Assembly (NCBI GenBank): GCA_963748405.1
Contig: CAVVIT010000004.1
Location: 186,001 to 250,000 of the forward strand
DNA from: Fen-1273 sp963748405
Lineage (GTDB): Bacteria > Bacteroidota > Ignavibacteria > UBA10030 > UBA6906
DNA length: 64,000 bases
Reading direction: 5' to 3'
Shown: one piece after another, positions 1-7,702 of the stretch
Position numbering within the stretch: position 1 is the first letter of the stretch
How the letters are laid out: each line of letters starts with the position of its first letter
Position numbers and translations under genes: made by a program
The notes under the pieces: generated by a model
Database searches by the model: none
Told to the model about the DNA's origin: nothing
The model's input: only the letters and a program-made list of their open reading frames with translations

Positions 1-1
1 G

Positions 2-400
2 GACGTGTACATCAACGTCCCCGTCCTGAAACACCACTCATCGACGGGAATGACCGCCGGGATGAAGAACCAGATGGGCATCGTCTGGGACAGGGGGTAC
101 TGGCACAAAAATGACCTGCACCAGTGCATTGCCGATTTTGCCGCGTACAGGAAACCTGACCTCACGGTCATCGACGCATATCTCATGATGAAGCAGAACG
201 GGCCCCGCGGCGTCTCCGTGGATGACGTCGTTGCGCTGAAAACGCAGCTCGTGACGACGGACGTGGTCGCCGCCGATACCGCCGCGGCGAAGCTTTTCGG
301 CGTGGATCCGGACGACATCGGGTATATCAAGATCGCCGCGGCAAGGAAGCTCGGCCGCCAAGACCTGGAGAACCTGAATATCAAGCGCATCGCGCTCTAG
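2..400 (+). CDS. DUF362 domain protein, C-terminal part (5' end outside window)
   Basis: The reading frame is open from the window edge, so this is only the last ~133 residues of a longer protein. The motif KHHSSTGMTAGMKNQMG and the later segment on a target aspartate/asparagine-rich core (VIDAYLMMKQNGPRG) are characteristic of DUF362 proteins. This family is often annotated as Fe-S-associated and its biochemical role is unsettled. The stop codon is 5 bp before a membrane polyferredoxin that is probably co-transcribed, a pairing common for DUF362 genes. That context suggests a redox or maturation role at the membrane, which is inference. The true start and any N-terminal signal cannot be seen. 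Confidence 0.8.
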   Translation, partial: DVYINVPVLKHHSSTGMTAGMKNQMGIVWDRGYWHKNDLHQCIADFAAYRKPDLTVIDAYLMMKQNGPRGVSVDDVVALKTQLVTTDVVAADTAAAKLFGVDPDDIGYIKIAAARKLGRQDLENLNIKRIAL

Positions 401-405
401 ACCCG

Positions 406-1956
406 ATGGCCCTCCGGCATCTCAGGACCATCCGGGTCGTCGTCTCCATTCTTCTCTTCGTACCTCCCCTGTTCATGTTCATCGACCTGACGGGAGTACT
501 CCCCCCGTGGGGGGTGAATGCCGTGACGACCCCGCAGCTCGTTCCCGCATTCGTCAGGATCCTGTCCGGCGCGGGCGCCCTCGGTTTCGTTTTGGTGCTC
601 GTTCTCACGCTGCTCTTCGGCAGGGTGTACTGCTCGACGATCTGCCCCCTCGGGACGCTGCAGGATATGTTCAGCCGCCTGAACCGGAAGCGTAACAGCA
701 GGAGAAGGTTCCTCTTCCGGCGCCGGAATGCGCTGCTGCACAACGGTATTCTGTTTCTCACAGTGGTGCTGGCGCTCGGGGGGAGCTTTGCTCTCCTCAA
801 CCTCATTGAGCCCTTCAGCACATTCGGCAGGTTCGCGGTGACTCTCCTGCGCCCCCTGGCGGTCCTCCTGAATAATGCTGCCGCCTCGGTTCTGGGAAGC
901 GCCCACGTCTATGTTCTGTTCACCGTCCCTCTCCGCGTCCCTTCGGTCGGGGGGTTTGCGCTCGTCCTGCTCCTTATGCTCCTCCTCTTTGCGGCGGCAT
1001 TCACCCGGGGAAGGCTCTTCTGCAATTCGGTCTGCCCGGCGGGAGCGCTCCTGGGGCTGATCTCCCGGTTCTCGCTCTTTCGGATTGCGATCGACAAGAC
1101 GGCGTGCAGGGATTGCGGGCTCTGCGAAAAGGTCTGCAAGGCGGAGTGCATCGACAGCGCGAACATGCGCGTTGATTTCAGCGCCTGCGTGAGCTGTTTC
1201 AACTGTTTTGATGCGTGCCCGACGGTCGGCCTGAGGTATGCGGGTCGCCGCCGCAGGGACCCCGACCGCACGCTCGCTCCGGTCAACCGCAGGAGGCGCT
1301 CGCTCCTCAAAGGCGGCGCCGGTGCGGCGCTGATGATCATCCCGGGTGTCGACACGCTCCGGGCGGTCCTTCCCGTCCCGACGGGAAAATCCCGAAGCAA
1401 ACTCCCGATTTCCCCACCCGGCTCCGTTTCCATCGAACGGTTCACGGAGCGCTGCACGGCATGCCATCTCTGTGTCAGTACCTGCCCGACGCAGGTTCTG
1501 AGTCCGGCATTCCTCGCGTACGGTGCCGGAGGCTTCCTCCAGCCCCGGATGGACTACTCGGTGAGCCCGTGTAACTACGACTGCGTCCTTTGCGGGCAGG
1601 TGTGTCCCACGGGGGCGATACTCCCCCTCCTGCCGGAGGCGAAGAAACTGGTGCAGATCGGGAAGGCGAAGTTCGTGAAGGACGATTGCATCGTCATCAC
1701 GAAGAAGACGGAATGCGGGGCCTGTTCGGAGCACTGTCCGACAAAAGCTGTGCACATGGTGAAGACGGACGGCCTGTTTCTGCCCGAATTGAACGAGGAT
1801 TTCTGCATCGGATGCGGTTCGTGCGAGCACCCGTGCCCTTCCACGCCGAACAAGGCCATCTACGTCGAATCCAACCCCGTCCACCTCGCGGCAAAAAAGC
1901 CGGAATCGAAAAAGGCGGAACCCCCGTCGAAACCCGGTGCGGACTTCCCGTTCTGA
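406..1956 (+). CDS. Membrane polyferredoxin, NapH-like half fused to NapG-like half
   Basis: A 516-residue electron-transfer protein. Residues 1-~230 carry about four to five hydrophobic segments and the two membrane-proximal CxxxCP motifs of the NapH/CcoG class (YCSTICPLG near 75, FCNSVCPAG near 205). Next come two ferredoxin motifs (CRDCGLCEKVC and CVSCFNCFDACP, ~235-270). A basic, twin-arginine-like stretch RRRRSLLKGGAGAALMIIPG (~295-315) precedes a second ferredoxin half with four more cysteine clusters (CTACHLCVSTCP, CNYDCVLCGQVCP, CGACSEHCP, CIGCGSCEHPCP). The order resembles NapH and NapG joined in one chain. The start is the ATG 5 bp after the DUF362 stop. A role in passing quinol electrons outward is inference. 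Confidence 0.85.
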   Translation: MALRHLRTIRVVVSILLFVPPLFMFIDLTGVLPPWGVNAVTTPQLVPAFVRILSGAGALGFVLVLVLTLLFGRVYCSTICPLGTLQDMFSRLNRKRNSRRRFLFRRRNALLHNGILFLTVVLALGGSFALLNLIEPFSTFGRFAVTLLRPLAVLLNNAAASVLGSAHVYVLFTVPLRVPSVGGFALVLLLMLLLFAAAFTRGRLFCNSVCPAGALLGLISRFSLFRIAIDKTACRDCGLCEKVCKAECIDSANMRVDFSACVSCFNCFDACPTVGLRYAGRRRRDPDRTLAPVNRRRRSLLKGGAGAALMIIPGVDTLRAVLPVPTGKSRSKLPISPPGSVSIERFTERCTACHLCVSTCPTQVLSPAFLAYGAGGFLQPRMDYSVSPCNYDCVLCGQVCPTGAILPLLPEAKKLVQIGKAKFVKDDCIVITKKTECGACSEHCPTKAVHMVKTDGLFLPELNEDFCIGCGSCEHPCPSTPNKAIYVESNPVHLAAKKPESKKAEPPSKPGADFPF

Positions 1957-2925
1957 TCAGTCGTAGTAATTCTTCGTCCACGCGTGGCGCCGCAGGCGCT
2001 CGATCATTTCCGCGCTCAGGCGCCGGCCGTCCGAAACGCTGCAATTTGCCTTTACGTTCTTCACGCTCCTCATCCCGGGAATCACCGTCGAAACGGCCGG
2101 GTGGTGAAGGCAGAATCTGAGCGAGAGCTCGGGGAGCGATCCGGCCTCGGGCCCGAGGAGTTTGGAGAGATCGTCGACGCGCTTTTCCACCTCCGCCTTT
2201 CTTTCCCCCCTGAAGTAGTTGTTTCGGAAATCTCCCGCCGGAAAGACGGTTCCGCGCCGCACCGTCCCGGTCAGCGCTCCCTCGTCGAACGGGACGCGTG
2301 CGATGATCCCGATGTTCTTCTCGATGCAGAGCGGAAAGAGTTTTTCTTCCGGGCTCTGATCGAATATGTTGTATATCACTTGGAAGGAGTCGATGAGCCC
2401 CGTCGCGGCCGCGAGCAGGGCATTCGACGGCTGGTGATCGTTGATCGATATCCCGAAATGGCGCACCTTGCCCTGCTCCTTGAGGCGGACGAATGCGCGC
2501 TTCCATTCGTCGCTTGACGCCCAGCCGTCGTCCCACACGTGGAGCTGCTGTAGGTCGATCGTAGCGACGTTCAGGTTCCTGAGGCTCGTCTCCGTCGAGG
2601 AGATGATGTGCTCGTACGTGAACGCCGCGGCGAGAGGCGTCCCCGGCTTCGCCGGCCACGTCCTGTTGATCGGCGGGATCTTTGTCGCCACGGCGATGGG
2701 CTCTTTCCGTTCCTTCAGGAATTTACCCACGAGCGTCTCGCTGTGCCCGTCGCCGTACACGAATGCCGTGTCGAAGAAGTTGACGCCAAGGTCCGCTGCC
2801 GCGTGGAGCGCCTTCATCGACTCCACGTCGACCGCTCCCTGCCACATCTGGCCGCCTATACCCCAGGCGCCATACCCGATTTCCGAAACCCTGATTCCTG
2901 TCCTGCCGAGAACTCTGTATTGCAT
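1957..2925 (-). CDS. Aldo/keto reductase
   Basis: A 322-residue (alpha/beta)8-barrel oxidoreductase of the AKR superfamily, expected to reduce carbonyl substrates with NADPH. The catalytic tetrad is visible: Asp in NFFDTA, Tyr in FVYGDGHSE, Lys in VATKIPP and His in LQQLHVWDD. The start ATG has a good ribosome-binding site (AAAGGAG, 7 bp upstream on the minus strand). The gene is convergent with the polyferredoxin gene, and the two stop codons abut as TGA|TCA with no intergenic base, so there is no room for a terminator between them. The substrate cannot be inferred from sequence. Confidence 0.92.
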   Translation of the reverse strand: MQYRVLGRTGIRVSEIGYGAWGIGGQMWQGAVDVESMKALHAAADLGVNFFDTAFVYGDGHSETLVGKFLKERKEPIAVATKIPPINRTWPAKPGTPLAAAFTYEHIISSTETSLRNLNVATIDLQQLHVWDDGWASSDEWKRAFVRLKEQGKVRHFGISINDHQPSNALLAAATGLIDSFQVIYNIFDQSPEEKLFPLCIEKNIGIIARVPFDEGALTGTVRRGTVFPAGDFRNNYFRGERKAEVEKRVDDLSKLLGPEAGSLPELSLRFCLHHPAVSTVIPGMRSVKNVKANCSVSDGRRLSAEMIERLRRHAWTKNYYD

Positions 2926-3149
2926 GTGGAACTCCTTTCTGAAACCCGGAATGGTCCTGTCATTCTCCCTGGCCCAGCCGGTATCAGTACAGGCCGGAAT
3001 TGCCGGGATCCGACATCAGGTAGCAATGTACGGATTCGAAGGGAATTTTCCCCGGCAGGGCAACTGCGACGCTCGTGGACGGGGTGAATGACCCGGGGGC
3101 TTACACGGTGAGATTTGGCGGCGAGAATCTTGAATCGGGGTGTTTCTTC

Positions 3150-3408
3150 TTATCGCTGCTTGGGGTACACAAACGAAGTGGTTTCTTCCTTCGTCTTGAT
3201 CGGGCGCACCTCGATTCTCGCGGTGGTTCCGAACTCGAATTCGGGATTCGCTTTTGCTATGGAGACCGCTTCGTCGATGTCGCGGGCGCGTATGTGGTAG
3301 TATCCGACCTGGACTTCCCCGGTTTCATTGAACGGCGCTTCTTTCCACGCTCCACTCCGGCCGGAGATAATCTTCCATTTCCCCCCCCCTCACGATTTCC
3401 TTTGTCAG
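3150..3408 (-). pseudogene. YCII-family protein remnant, 5'-truncated and frameshifted
   Basis: On the minus strand the last 76 codons before the TAA at 3150-3152 read as the second half of a YCII/DGPF-domain protein. Landmarks are KWKIISGRSG, VGYYHIRARDIDEAVSIAK and NPEFEFG..IEVRPIK. The N-terminal half expected for the family (a further 60 residues or so) is absent, because the DNA that should encode it is occupied by tRNA-Arg, whose 3' end is at 3409. In addition, a run of nine G (minus strand, 3381-3389) puts a TGA in frame just upstream, so the frame is broken unless the run is miscounted by one. This is a decayed gene fragment next to a tRNA 3' end. Confidence 0.6.
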
Positions 3409-3482
3409 TGCACCCGGAGGGATTTGAACCCCCAACCCTCAGATCCGTAGTCTGATGCTCTATCCAATTGAGCTACGGGTGC
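3409..3482 (-). tRNA. tRNA-Arg (anticodon ACG)
   Basis: The minus strand folds into a complete cloverleaf: acceptor GCACCCG/CGGGTGC, D-arm AGCTCAATTGGATAGAGC, anticodon stem TCAGA/TCTGA with loop CTACGGA (anticodon ACG), T-loop GTTCAAATCC, discriminator A. CCA is not encoded. It is the third tRNA in the minus-strand order Gln-Glu-Arg, and an intrinsic terminator separates it from tRNA-Glu. Confidence 0.95.
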
Positions 3483-3505
3483 ATGACCGCGTGAACGATG
3501 AATCG

Positions 3506-3531
3506 AAAAAAAACCCGCGGGAATGTGCGGG
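3506..3531 (-). terminator. Intrinsic terminator between tRNA-Glu and tRNA-Arg
   Basis: On the minus strand CCCGC (3531-3527) pairs with GCGGG (3518-3514) and is followed directly by eight T (3513-3506). It lies downstream of tRNA-Glu, so much of the tRNA-Gln/Glu transcript should end here. tRNA-Arg then depends on read-through or on its own promoter, which I could not identify. Confidence 0.6.
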
Positions 3532-3567
3532 ATGCCGGGCGTAAAGAGCCACGAACCTTGCGCCGCG

Positions 3568-3639
3568 TAGCCTTAACGGGAATCGAACCCGTATTTGAGC
3601 CTTGAGAGGGCTCCGTCCTAACCGTTAGACGATAAGGCC
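3568..3639 (-). tRNA. tRNA-Glu (anticodon CTC)
   Basis: Minus-strand cloverleaf: acceptor GGCCTTA/TAAGGCT with a G-U first pair, the D-arm GTCTAACGGTTAGGAC typical of tRNA-Glu, anticodon stem GAGCC/GGCTC with loop CTCTCAA (anticodon CTC), T-arm ACGGGTTCGATTCCCGT. CCA is not encoded. It lies 30 bp from tRNA-Gln and is probably part of the same transcript. Confidence 0.93.
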
Positions 3640-3669
3640 GGAGAAACCAGTGGTTTGCCGGATGATGCG

Positions 3670-3740
3670 CTGCCCCGCAAGGATTCGAACCTCGATAAGC
3701 AGATCCAGAGTCTGCTGTCTTGCCGTTAGACGACGGGGCA
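3670..3740 (-). tRNA. tRNA-Gln (anticodon CTG)
   Basis: Minus-strand cloverleaf with the U1-A72 acceptor pair (TGCCCCG/CGGGGCA) and discriminator G expected of tRNA-Gln. The anticodon stem is GCAGA/TCTGC with loop CTCTGGA (anticodon CTG), and the T-arm is CGAGGTTCGAATCCTTG. It is first in the minus-strand tRNA cluster, 18 bp downstream of a good promoter. Confidence 0.94.
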
Positions 3741-3758
3741 AATTTACAAAGTGCCCCC

Positions 3759-3787
3759 AATTTAACGAATTTGACGGAGAGAGTCAA
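3759..3787 (-). promoter_or_regulatory. Promoter of the tRNA cluster
   Basis: On the minus strand TTGACT (3787-3782), a 17-bp spacer and TAAATT (3764-3759). The -10 box ends 18 bp before the first tRNA base, a suitable distance for a short 5' leader. The same TTGACW-N17-TANATT pattern recurs at other gene starts in this window. Confidence 0.6.
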
Positions 3788-4278
3788 CGGCACGTCTCGG
3801 CATCCGGCCTTACGACCCCATTTCCCGATGCTCTCTGGAGGCAATTCGTCCTGAATACTCAGCACAGCTTCCCAAATTGCCTGGACAATCTGCTTCGCTC
3901 CGGACGATTCAATCTCACCGGAGTTCATCGGTGTTGAAGTGGGACTTGTCGCCGGAACGAGAATTATCGGTCAAACGGCTCATCGAGTCATGACGATAAA
4001 TGCCGCTTCTCCGAGGGCGGAGATCTTCTTCCCGGCATCCTCTCAATGAATCTCCGGTGGACCCTCCTGCGAACGGGGCATACTGGCCGGAGGTCCTGGG
4101 AATTGTCCGGAGTGAGGTGATTGATGATGTACACATATATGATCGCACACTGAGCGAGTCAAGGATTAGAGTTTGTGGGTTGCTGAGAACCAGCGCCATC
4201 GGTAACGCACTCCCTCTTTCTCCTCACGAGATCTACCCCGCTCTGGCAACGGCTAAATCAGTTCAGTTCAAGTATGGC
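3788..4278. other. ~490-bp gene-poor interval with a possible LamG-domain remnant
   Basis: No intact gene is visible here and the interval is less GC-rich than its neighbours. On the plus strand, positions 4114-4170 read EVIDDVHIYDRTLSESRIR, closely resembling the C-terminal signature of LamG/concanavalin-like domains (IDDVRIYxRALSxxEI). The surrounding frame shows no signal peptide, no upstream lectin strands and no ribosome-binding site. I read it as a decayed gene fragment; chance resemblance is possible. The rest of the interval shows nothing I recognise. Confidence 0.35.
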
Positions 4279-4307
4279 TTGACTTTACGCGCCGAATGGG
4301 TTAATTT
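4279..4307 (+). promoter_or_regulatory. Promoter of the OmpA-family gene
   Basis: TTGACT (4279-4284), a 17-bp spacer and TAATTT (4302-4307). The predicted transcription start near 4314 leaves a leader of about 45 nt before the ATG at 4359. Confidence 0.6.
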
Positions 4308-4358
4308 TCAACGTTTTCTGTGTTTCACACACAAAACGGTGCAAGAGGAAAAACCCGG

Positions 4359-5903
4359 ATGACAAAGTCGCCGTTACTCCTTTCCTGCGTTGTTTGTGCC
4401 CTTGTGCTCGCGCATTCCACTTCGGACGCGCAGCATCTCCTCGGCCGCTGGTCGCTTACCGTGGAAGGGGGAGCAAACTACTGGGTTGCAGACTACGATC
4501 ACCTCAAGACCGGTCCTGGAGGGCAGGTTGTCGTCAGGTTCGGATTCTCGAAGTACGTCGGCATCGGGATCGCCGGCGGTTACGAGGTTCTAAAGACATT
4601 CAACGACAAAGACTTCGGGCCCGGCTCGCTTCACGACTACATGCGGATTGACGGCGTCCCCGTGTCGCTCAACTTCTACATCCACTTCTTTCCGAAGGGG
4701 ACGTTCAATCCTTACGTGTACGCCGGAGCCGGACTCTTCATGTACAAAAGAACCGGGTTTTCCGGCGCCCCGGCGGTATACCCGGTCGACGGTTTGTGGC
4801 GCGCGTCAGGAATCGTGCCGATCGGAATGGGATTTGAGGCATTCACCTCCTCCAGGGTTGCCGTCGACGTCAGCGCTGGTTTCCACGTGTTCAACAGGTC
4901 AGTCGATGCCCGCCCCACAAGCCCCCTCAAGGGATTTGCCACCGCGAAGATCGGCCTGACGTTCTATCTGAATTCCAGCGACGACGATGATGATGATAAC
5001 GACGGGCTGACGAACGCCGAGGAGCGCCGGTACGGCACCGATCCCAATAATCCGGACACCGACGGCGACGGTCTCACGGACGGCGAAGAGGTGAAGCGCT
5101 ACCACACCAATCCCCTGAACCCGGATACGGACGGCGACGGTCTCTCGGACGGGGAAGAGGTCCACAAGTACCACACCGATCCGACGAAATGGGACACCGA
5201 CGGTGACGGTCTCTCCGACGGCGACGAGGTGTTCAAGTACCACACGAATCCCCTGAATCCGGACACGGACGGCGACGGATTGACGGACGGCGAGGAAGTG
5301 CTGAAATACCATACGGATCCCCTGAAGGTCGACACGGACGGGGACGGACTCACGGACTGGGAGGAAGTGAAAATCTATCACACCGATCCGCTGAACCCGG
5401 ATACCGACGGCGACGGCCTGACGGACGGGGACGAGGTTCACCTGTATCACACCGATCCGCTGAACCCGGATACCGACGGCGGAGGGGTCGACGACGGGAC
5501 CGAGGTCAAGAGGGGATCCAACCCGCTTGACCCGCGGGACGATTTCCCGATGGTTCTCGAAAAAGGGAAGACGCTCGTCCTGAGCGGCGTCAATTTTGAA
5601 ACGGGAAGCGCGGTCCTCACACCCGGGTCGGACGCAGTCCTCGAACGGGCCTTCTTCGCGCTCACGAGTAATCCGCAGATCCGGATCGAGATTGCGGGAT
5701 ACACGGACAACGTCGGCGATTCGAGAAGCAATCAGCGGCTTTCGCTGCGCCGCGCCGACGCGGTCAGCACATGGCTGGTACGGAAGGGGATCGGCGCGAC
5801 CCGCATCATCACGGTCGGCATGGGCGACAGAGACCCGGTGGCCCCGAATGCGACGGCGGAAGGGCGGGCGAAGAACCGGCGTATCGAGTTCCACGTGCGC
5901 TAG
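4359..5903 (+). CDS. OmpA-family protein with N-terminal beta-barrel and Ca-binding type repeats
   Basis: Start at ATG 4359, chosen because a signal peptide begins there (MTKSPLLLSCVVCALVLAHS, cleavage near SDAQ) and AAGAGG lies just upstream. Three parts follow. Residues ~25-205 resemble a small outer-membrane beta-barrel (alternating strands, Gly/Tyr-rich, ending TFYLN). Residues ~208-390 hold eight ~23-residue repeats built on DTDGDGLTDGEEVxxYHTDPLNP, the thrombospondin type 3/EF-like calcium-binding type. Residues ~400-514 are an OmpA C-terminal peptidoglycan-binding domain (FETGSAVLTPGS, GYTDNVGDSRSNQRLSLRRA, RRIEF). It probably links the outer membrane to the cell wall through a Ca-stiffened stalk. 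The last repeat has DTDGGG instead of DTDGDG. Confidence 0.9.
   Translation: MTKSPLLLSCVVCALVLAHSTSDAQHLLGRWSLTVEGGANYWVADYDHLKTGPGGQVVVRFGFSKYVGIGIAGGYEVLKTFNDKDFGPGSLHDYMRIDGVPVSLNFYIHFFPKGTFNPYVYAGAGLFMYKRTGFSGAPAVYPVDGLWRASGIVPIGMGFEAFTSSRVAVDVSAGFHVFNRSVDARPTSPLKGFATAKIGLTFYLNSSDDDDDDNDGLTNAEERRYGTDPNNPDTDGDGLTDGEEVKRYHTNPLNPDTDGDGLSDGEEVHKYHTDPTKWDTDGDGLSDGDEVFKYHTNPLNPDTDGDGLTDGEEVLKYHTDPLKVDTDGDGLTDWEEVKIYHTDPLNPDTDGDGLTDGDEVHLYHTDPLNPDTDGGGVDDGTEVKRGSNPLDPRDDFPMVLEKGKTLVLSGVNFETGSAVLTPGSDAVLERAFFALTSNPQIRIEIAGYTDNVGDSRSNQRLSLRRADAVSTWLVRKGIGATRIITVGMGDRDPVAPNATAEGRAKNRRIEFHVR
5030..5500 (+). repeat. In-gene 69-bp tandem repeats (TSP3-like)
   Basis: Imperfect 69-bp tandem repeats inside the OmpA-family gene encode the DTDGDGLTDGEEV units. 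The nucleotide units share long blocks such as GACACGGACGGCGACGG. Copies remain in frame, so repeat number could change by recombination without breaking the gene. Confidence 0.8.
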
Positions 5904-5972
5904 ACGGCCGGTTTTCACGACGTTGATTTTGAGCTCCTTTTTCGGTAATTTTACGCTGAAAGGAGACTCTTA

Positions 5973-6623
5973 TTGATCAGCCGATACGGCTATGACGTCG
6001 TCGGTACGGTGCTGGTTCTGACTGTACTGGGCACCGTCCTCGCGTCCTTCTTCGTCGACGTCAGAATCGTCAGAATCGGGCTGATCGCCTTTCTGGTTCT
6101 TCTCCTCCTCTTCACGCTCTATTTCTTCCGGGATCCTGACAGAACCTCCCCGAAAGGAGACAATCTCGTTATCGCCCCCGCCGACGGCGAAGTGGTGTCG
6201 ATTGCGCCTGTCCGGGAGGACGAGTTCCTGAAGAAGGACGCCGTCCAGGTGAGCATATTCATGTCTCCGCTGAACGTGCACGTCAACCGGTTCCCCGTTA
6301 CGGGCACCGTGGGTTTTTACCGGTACGTTCCGGGCGAATATCTCATGGCGTATGAGGAGAAATCTTCCCTCAGAAACGAACGGACGCTGATCGGCATCGA
6401 AAGCGCGCGCGGCCGGGTTCTGTTCAAGCAGATTGCCGGGTTCATTGCCCGGAGGATCGTTGCGCAGGTCAGCGTCGGGGATCACGCGGTGGCGGGAGAG
6501 CGGTTCGGGATGATCAAGTTCGGGTCGAGGGTCGACGTGCTCCTTCCGAAGGAGGCCTCGGTCCGCGTGAACCTGGGTGACAGGACTGTGGGAGGGGAGA
6601 CGGTGCTTGCAGTGATGCCGTAG
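5973..6623 (+). CDS. psd: Phosphatidylserine decarboxylase, short (type II-like) form
   Basis: A 216-residue proenzyme that decarboxylates phosphatidylserine to phosphatidylethanolamine at the membrane. It starts with two hydrophobic segments (~10-45). The family core follows: YFFRDPDR, APADGEVV, FMSPLNVHVNRFPVTG (catalytic His region) and, near the C-terminus, KFGSRVDVLLP. Ser in FGS is the expected self-cleavage residue that becomes the pyruvoyl group. The start is TTG 5973, supported by AGGAG 7 bp upstream; no ATG fits. The next gene, pssA, makes its substrate, so the two form a PE-synthesis operon. Confidence 0.93.
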   Translation: MISRYGYDVVGTVLVLTVLGTVLASFFVDVRIVRIGLIAFLVLLLLFTLYFFRDPDRTSPKGDNLVIAPADGEVVSIAPVREDEFLKKDAVQVSIFMSPLNVHVNRFPVTGTVGFYRYVPGEYLMAYEEKSSLRNERTLIGIESARGRVLFKQIAGFIARRIVAQVSVGDHAVAGERFGMIKFGSRVDVLLPKEASVRVNLGDRTVGGETVLAVMP

Positions 6624-6657
6624 CGGTACCGCGTATGTCGAACAGACTTAATGTCGA

Positions 6658-7425
6658 ATGAAAATTACCCGAGCAGTCGTCCCGAGCCTGTTCACCGTGC
6701 TGAACATGTTCTGCGGATTTCTCTCCCTGATCCACTCCAGCCGGGGGGATTTCGTCTCTGCGTCATGGTTCATCATCCTGGCCGCGGGGTTTGACGCGTT
6801 CGACGGGATCATGGCGCGGATAACGAAATCTTCGTCCGAGTTCGGGGTGCAGATCGATTCCCTCTCGGACGTCGTCTCCTTCGGCGCGGCGCCCGCGTTC
6901 CTCGCCTACCAGATGAATCTCTCCCCGCTCGGCAGCATGGGGGTGCTTCTCTCCTCCCTCGTGATGATTTTCGGCGGGCTCAGGCTTGCGCGGTTCAACG
7001 TCCAGCTCAAGGGATTCGATAAGGAGTTCTTCCTCGGTCTGCCGATCCCCGCGAGCGCGATCACGATCGCGTCGTTTACGCTCAATTTCTGGACTCCCGG
7101 GACGGGGTTGCACCCCGTGGCGGCGGCGCTGCTCCCGTACATGATGGTGGTGCTCTCCCTCCTCATGGTGAGCAAGGTCAGGTACGACACGCTGCCCCGC
7201 GTTTCGCGCCGGGCGATCAAGAAGGAGCCCTGGAAATTCCTGTTCGCGGTTCTTGCCGTGATCGTCGTCGTCGTGACCGGGGGGAGCGCGGTGTTCCCGC
7301 TCCTTCTCCTGTTCATCGCGCTCGGCCTGATCCGCTGGATGGTCTCCAGGGTGCGGCGCTGGACGTCAGGCGACGCCAGGTACGAAGAGGAACAGTCCGT
7401 CGAACCGACGAGCATCGACACTTAG
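6658..7425 (+). CDS. pssA: CDP-diacylglycerol--serine O-phosphatidyltransferase
   Basis: A 255-residue polytopic membrane enzyme of the CDP-alcohol phosphatidyltransferase family that makes phosphatidylserine from CDP-diacylglycerol and serine. The family signature DGx2ARx8Gx3Dx3D is complete (DAFDGIMARITKSSSEFGVQ followed by IDSLSD). About six to eight hydrophobic segments are visible. It lies 34 bp after psd and 14 bp before purS. The charged C-terminal tail (~235-255) is not part of the catalytic core. Confidence 0.94.
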   Translation: MKITRAVVPSLFTVLNMFCGFLSLIHSSRGDFVSASWFIILAAGFDAFDGIMARITKSSSEFGVQIDSLSDVVSFGAAPAFLAYQMNLSPLGSMGVLLSSLVMIFGGLRLARFNVQLKGFDKEFFLGLPIPASAITIASFTLNFWTPGTGLHPVAAALLPYMMVVLSLLMVSKVRYDTLPRVSRRAIKKEPWKFLFAVLAVIVVVVTGGSAVFPLLLLFIALGLIRWMVSRVRRWTSGDARYEEEQSVEPTSIDT

Positions 7426-7439
7426 AAGGAAGGGTTGCC

Positions 7440-7691
7440 GTGTATACAGCAAAGATCAGGGTGACGCTACGCCCTTCGATTCTCGACCCGCAGGGGAAAG
7501 CCGTCCAGCATGCGATCGCTTCCCTCGGCGCGGGATCGGTGAGCGAAGTGCGCATCGGCAAGTACATCGAGGCGAAGATCGACGCGAAGAACGAGGCGGA
7601 CGCGCGCAGGACCGCGGAGGAGGTCTGCAGGAAGCTCCTGGCGAATCCTGTGATGGAGGACTATACATTCGAGATCGCGGGGGAGGCGTGA
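7440..7691 (+). CDS. purS: Phosphoribosylformylglycinamidine synthase subunit PurS
   Basis: An 83-residue protein, the small dimeric subunit that bridges PurL and PurQ in the split FGAR amidotransferase of purine synthesis. Recognisable by YTAKIRVTLRPSILDPQGKA, the conserved EVRIGKYIE segment and the C-terminal MEDYTFEI. It starts with GTG 7440, preceded by AGAAGGAAGG. It overlaps the region of the purQ start; the large subunit purL is not in the window. Confidence 0.95.
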   Translation: MYTAKIRVTLRPSILDPQGKAVQHAIASLGAGSVSEVRIGKYIEAKIDAKNEADARRTAEEVCRKLLANPVMEDYTFEIAGEA

Positions 7692-7702
7692 AGGGACGGA
7701 AG

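Noticed and set aside
3735..3748. TAAATTTG on the minus strand, a match to the Bacteroidia -7 promoter box
   Set aside because: It overlaps the first two bases of tRNA-Gln, so transcription would start inside the tRNA. The TTGACT-N17-TAAATT promoter just upstream fits better.
4321..4328. TGTTTCAC, another parS half-site, before the OmpA-family gene
   Set aside because: A single half-site with no inverted partner is expected by chance in this length of sequence.
4000..4362. A 120-codon frame in the gap before the OmpA-family gene
   Set aside because: It has no ribosome-binding site and no signal peptide and runs into the real gene's promoter. Only the short LamG-like segment is of interest.
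4990..5530. Regular repeats suggesting a CRISPR array
   Set aside because: The repeats are contiguous, in frame, and encode DTDGDG-type protein repeats. There are no unique spacers and no cas genes in the window.
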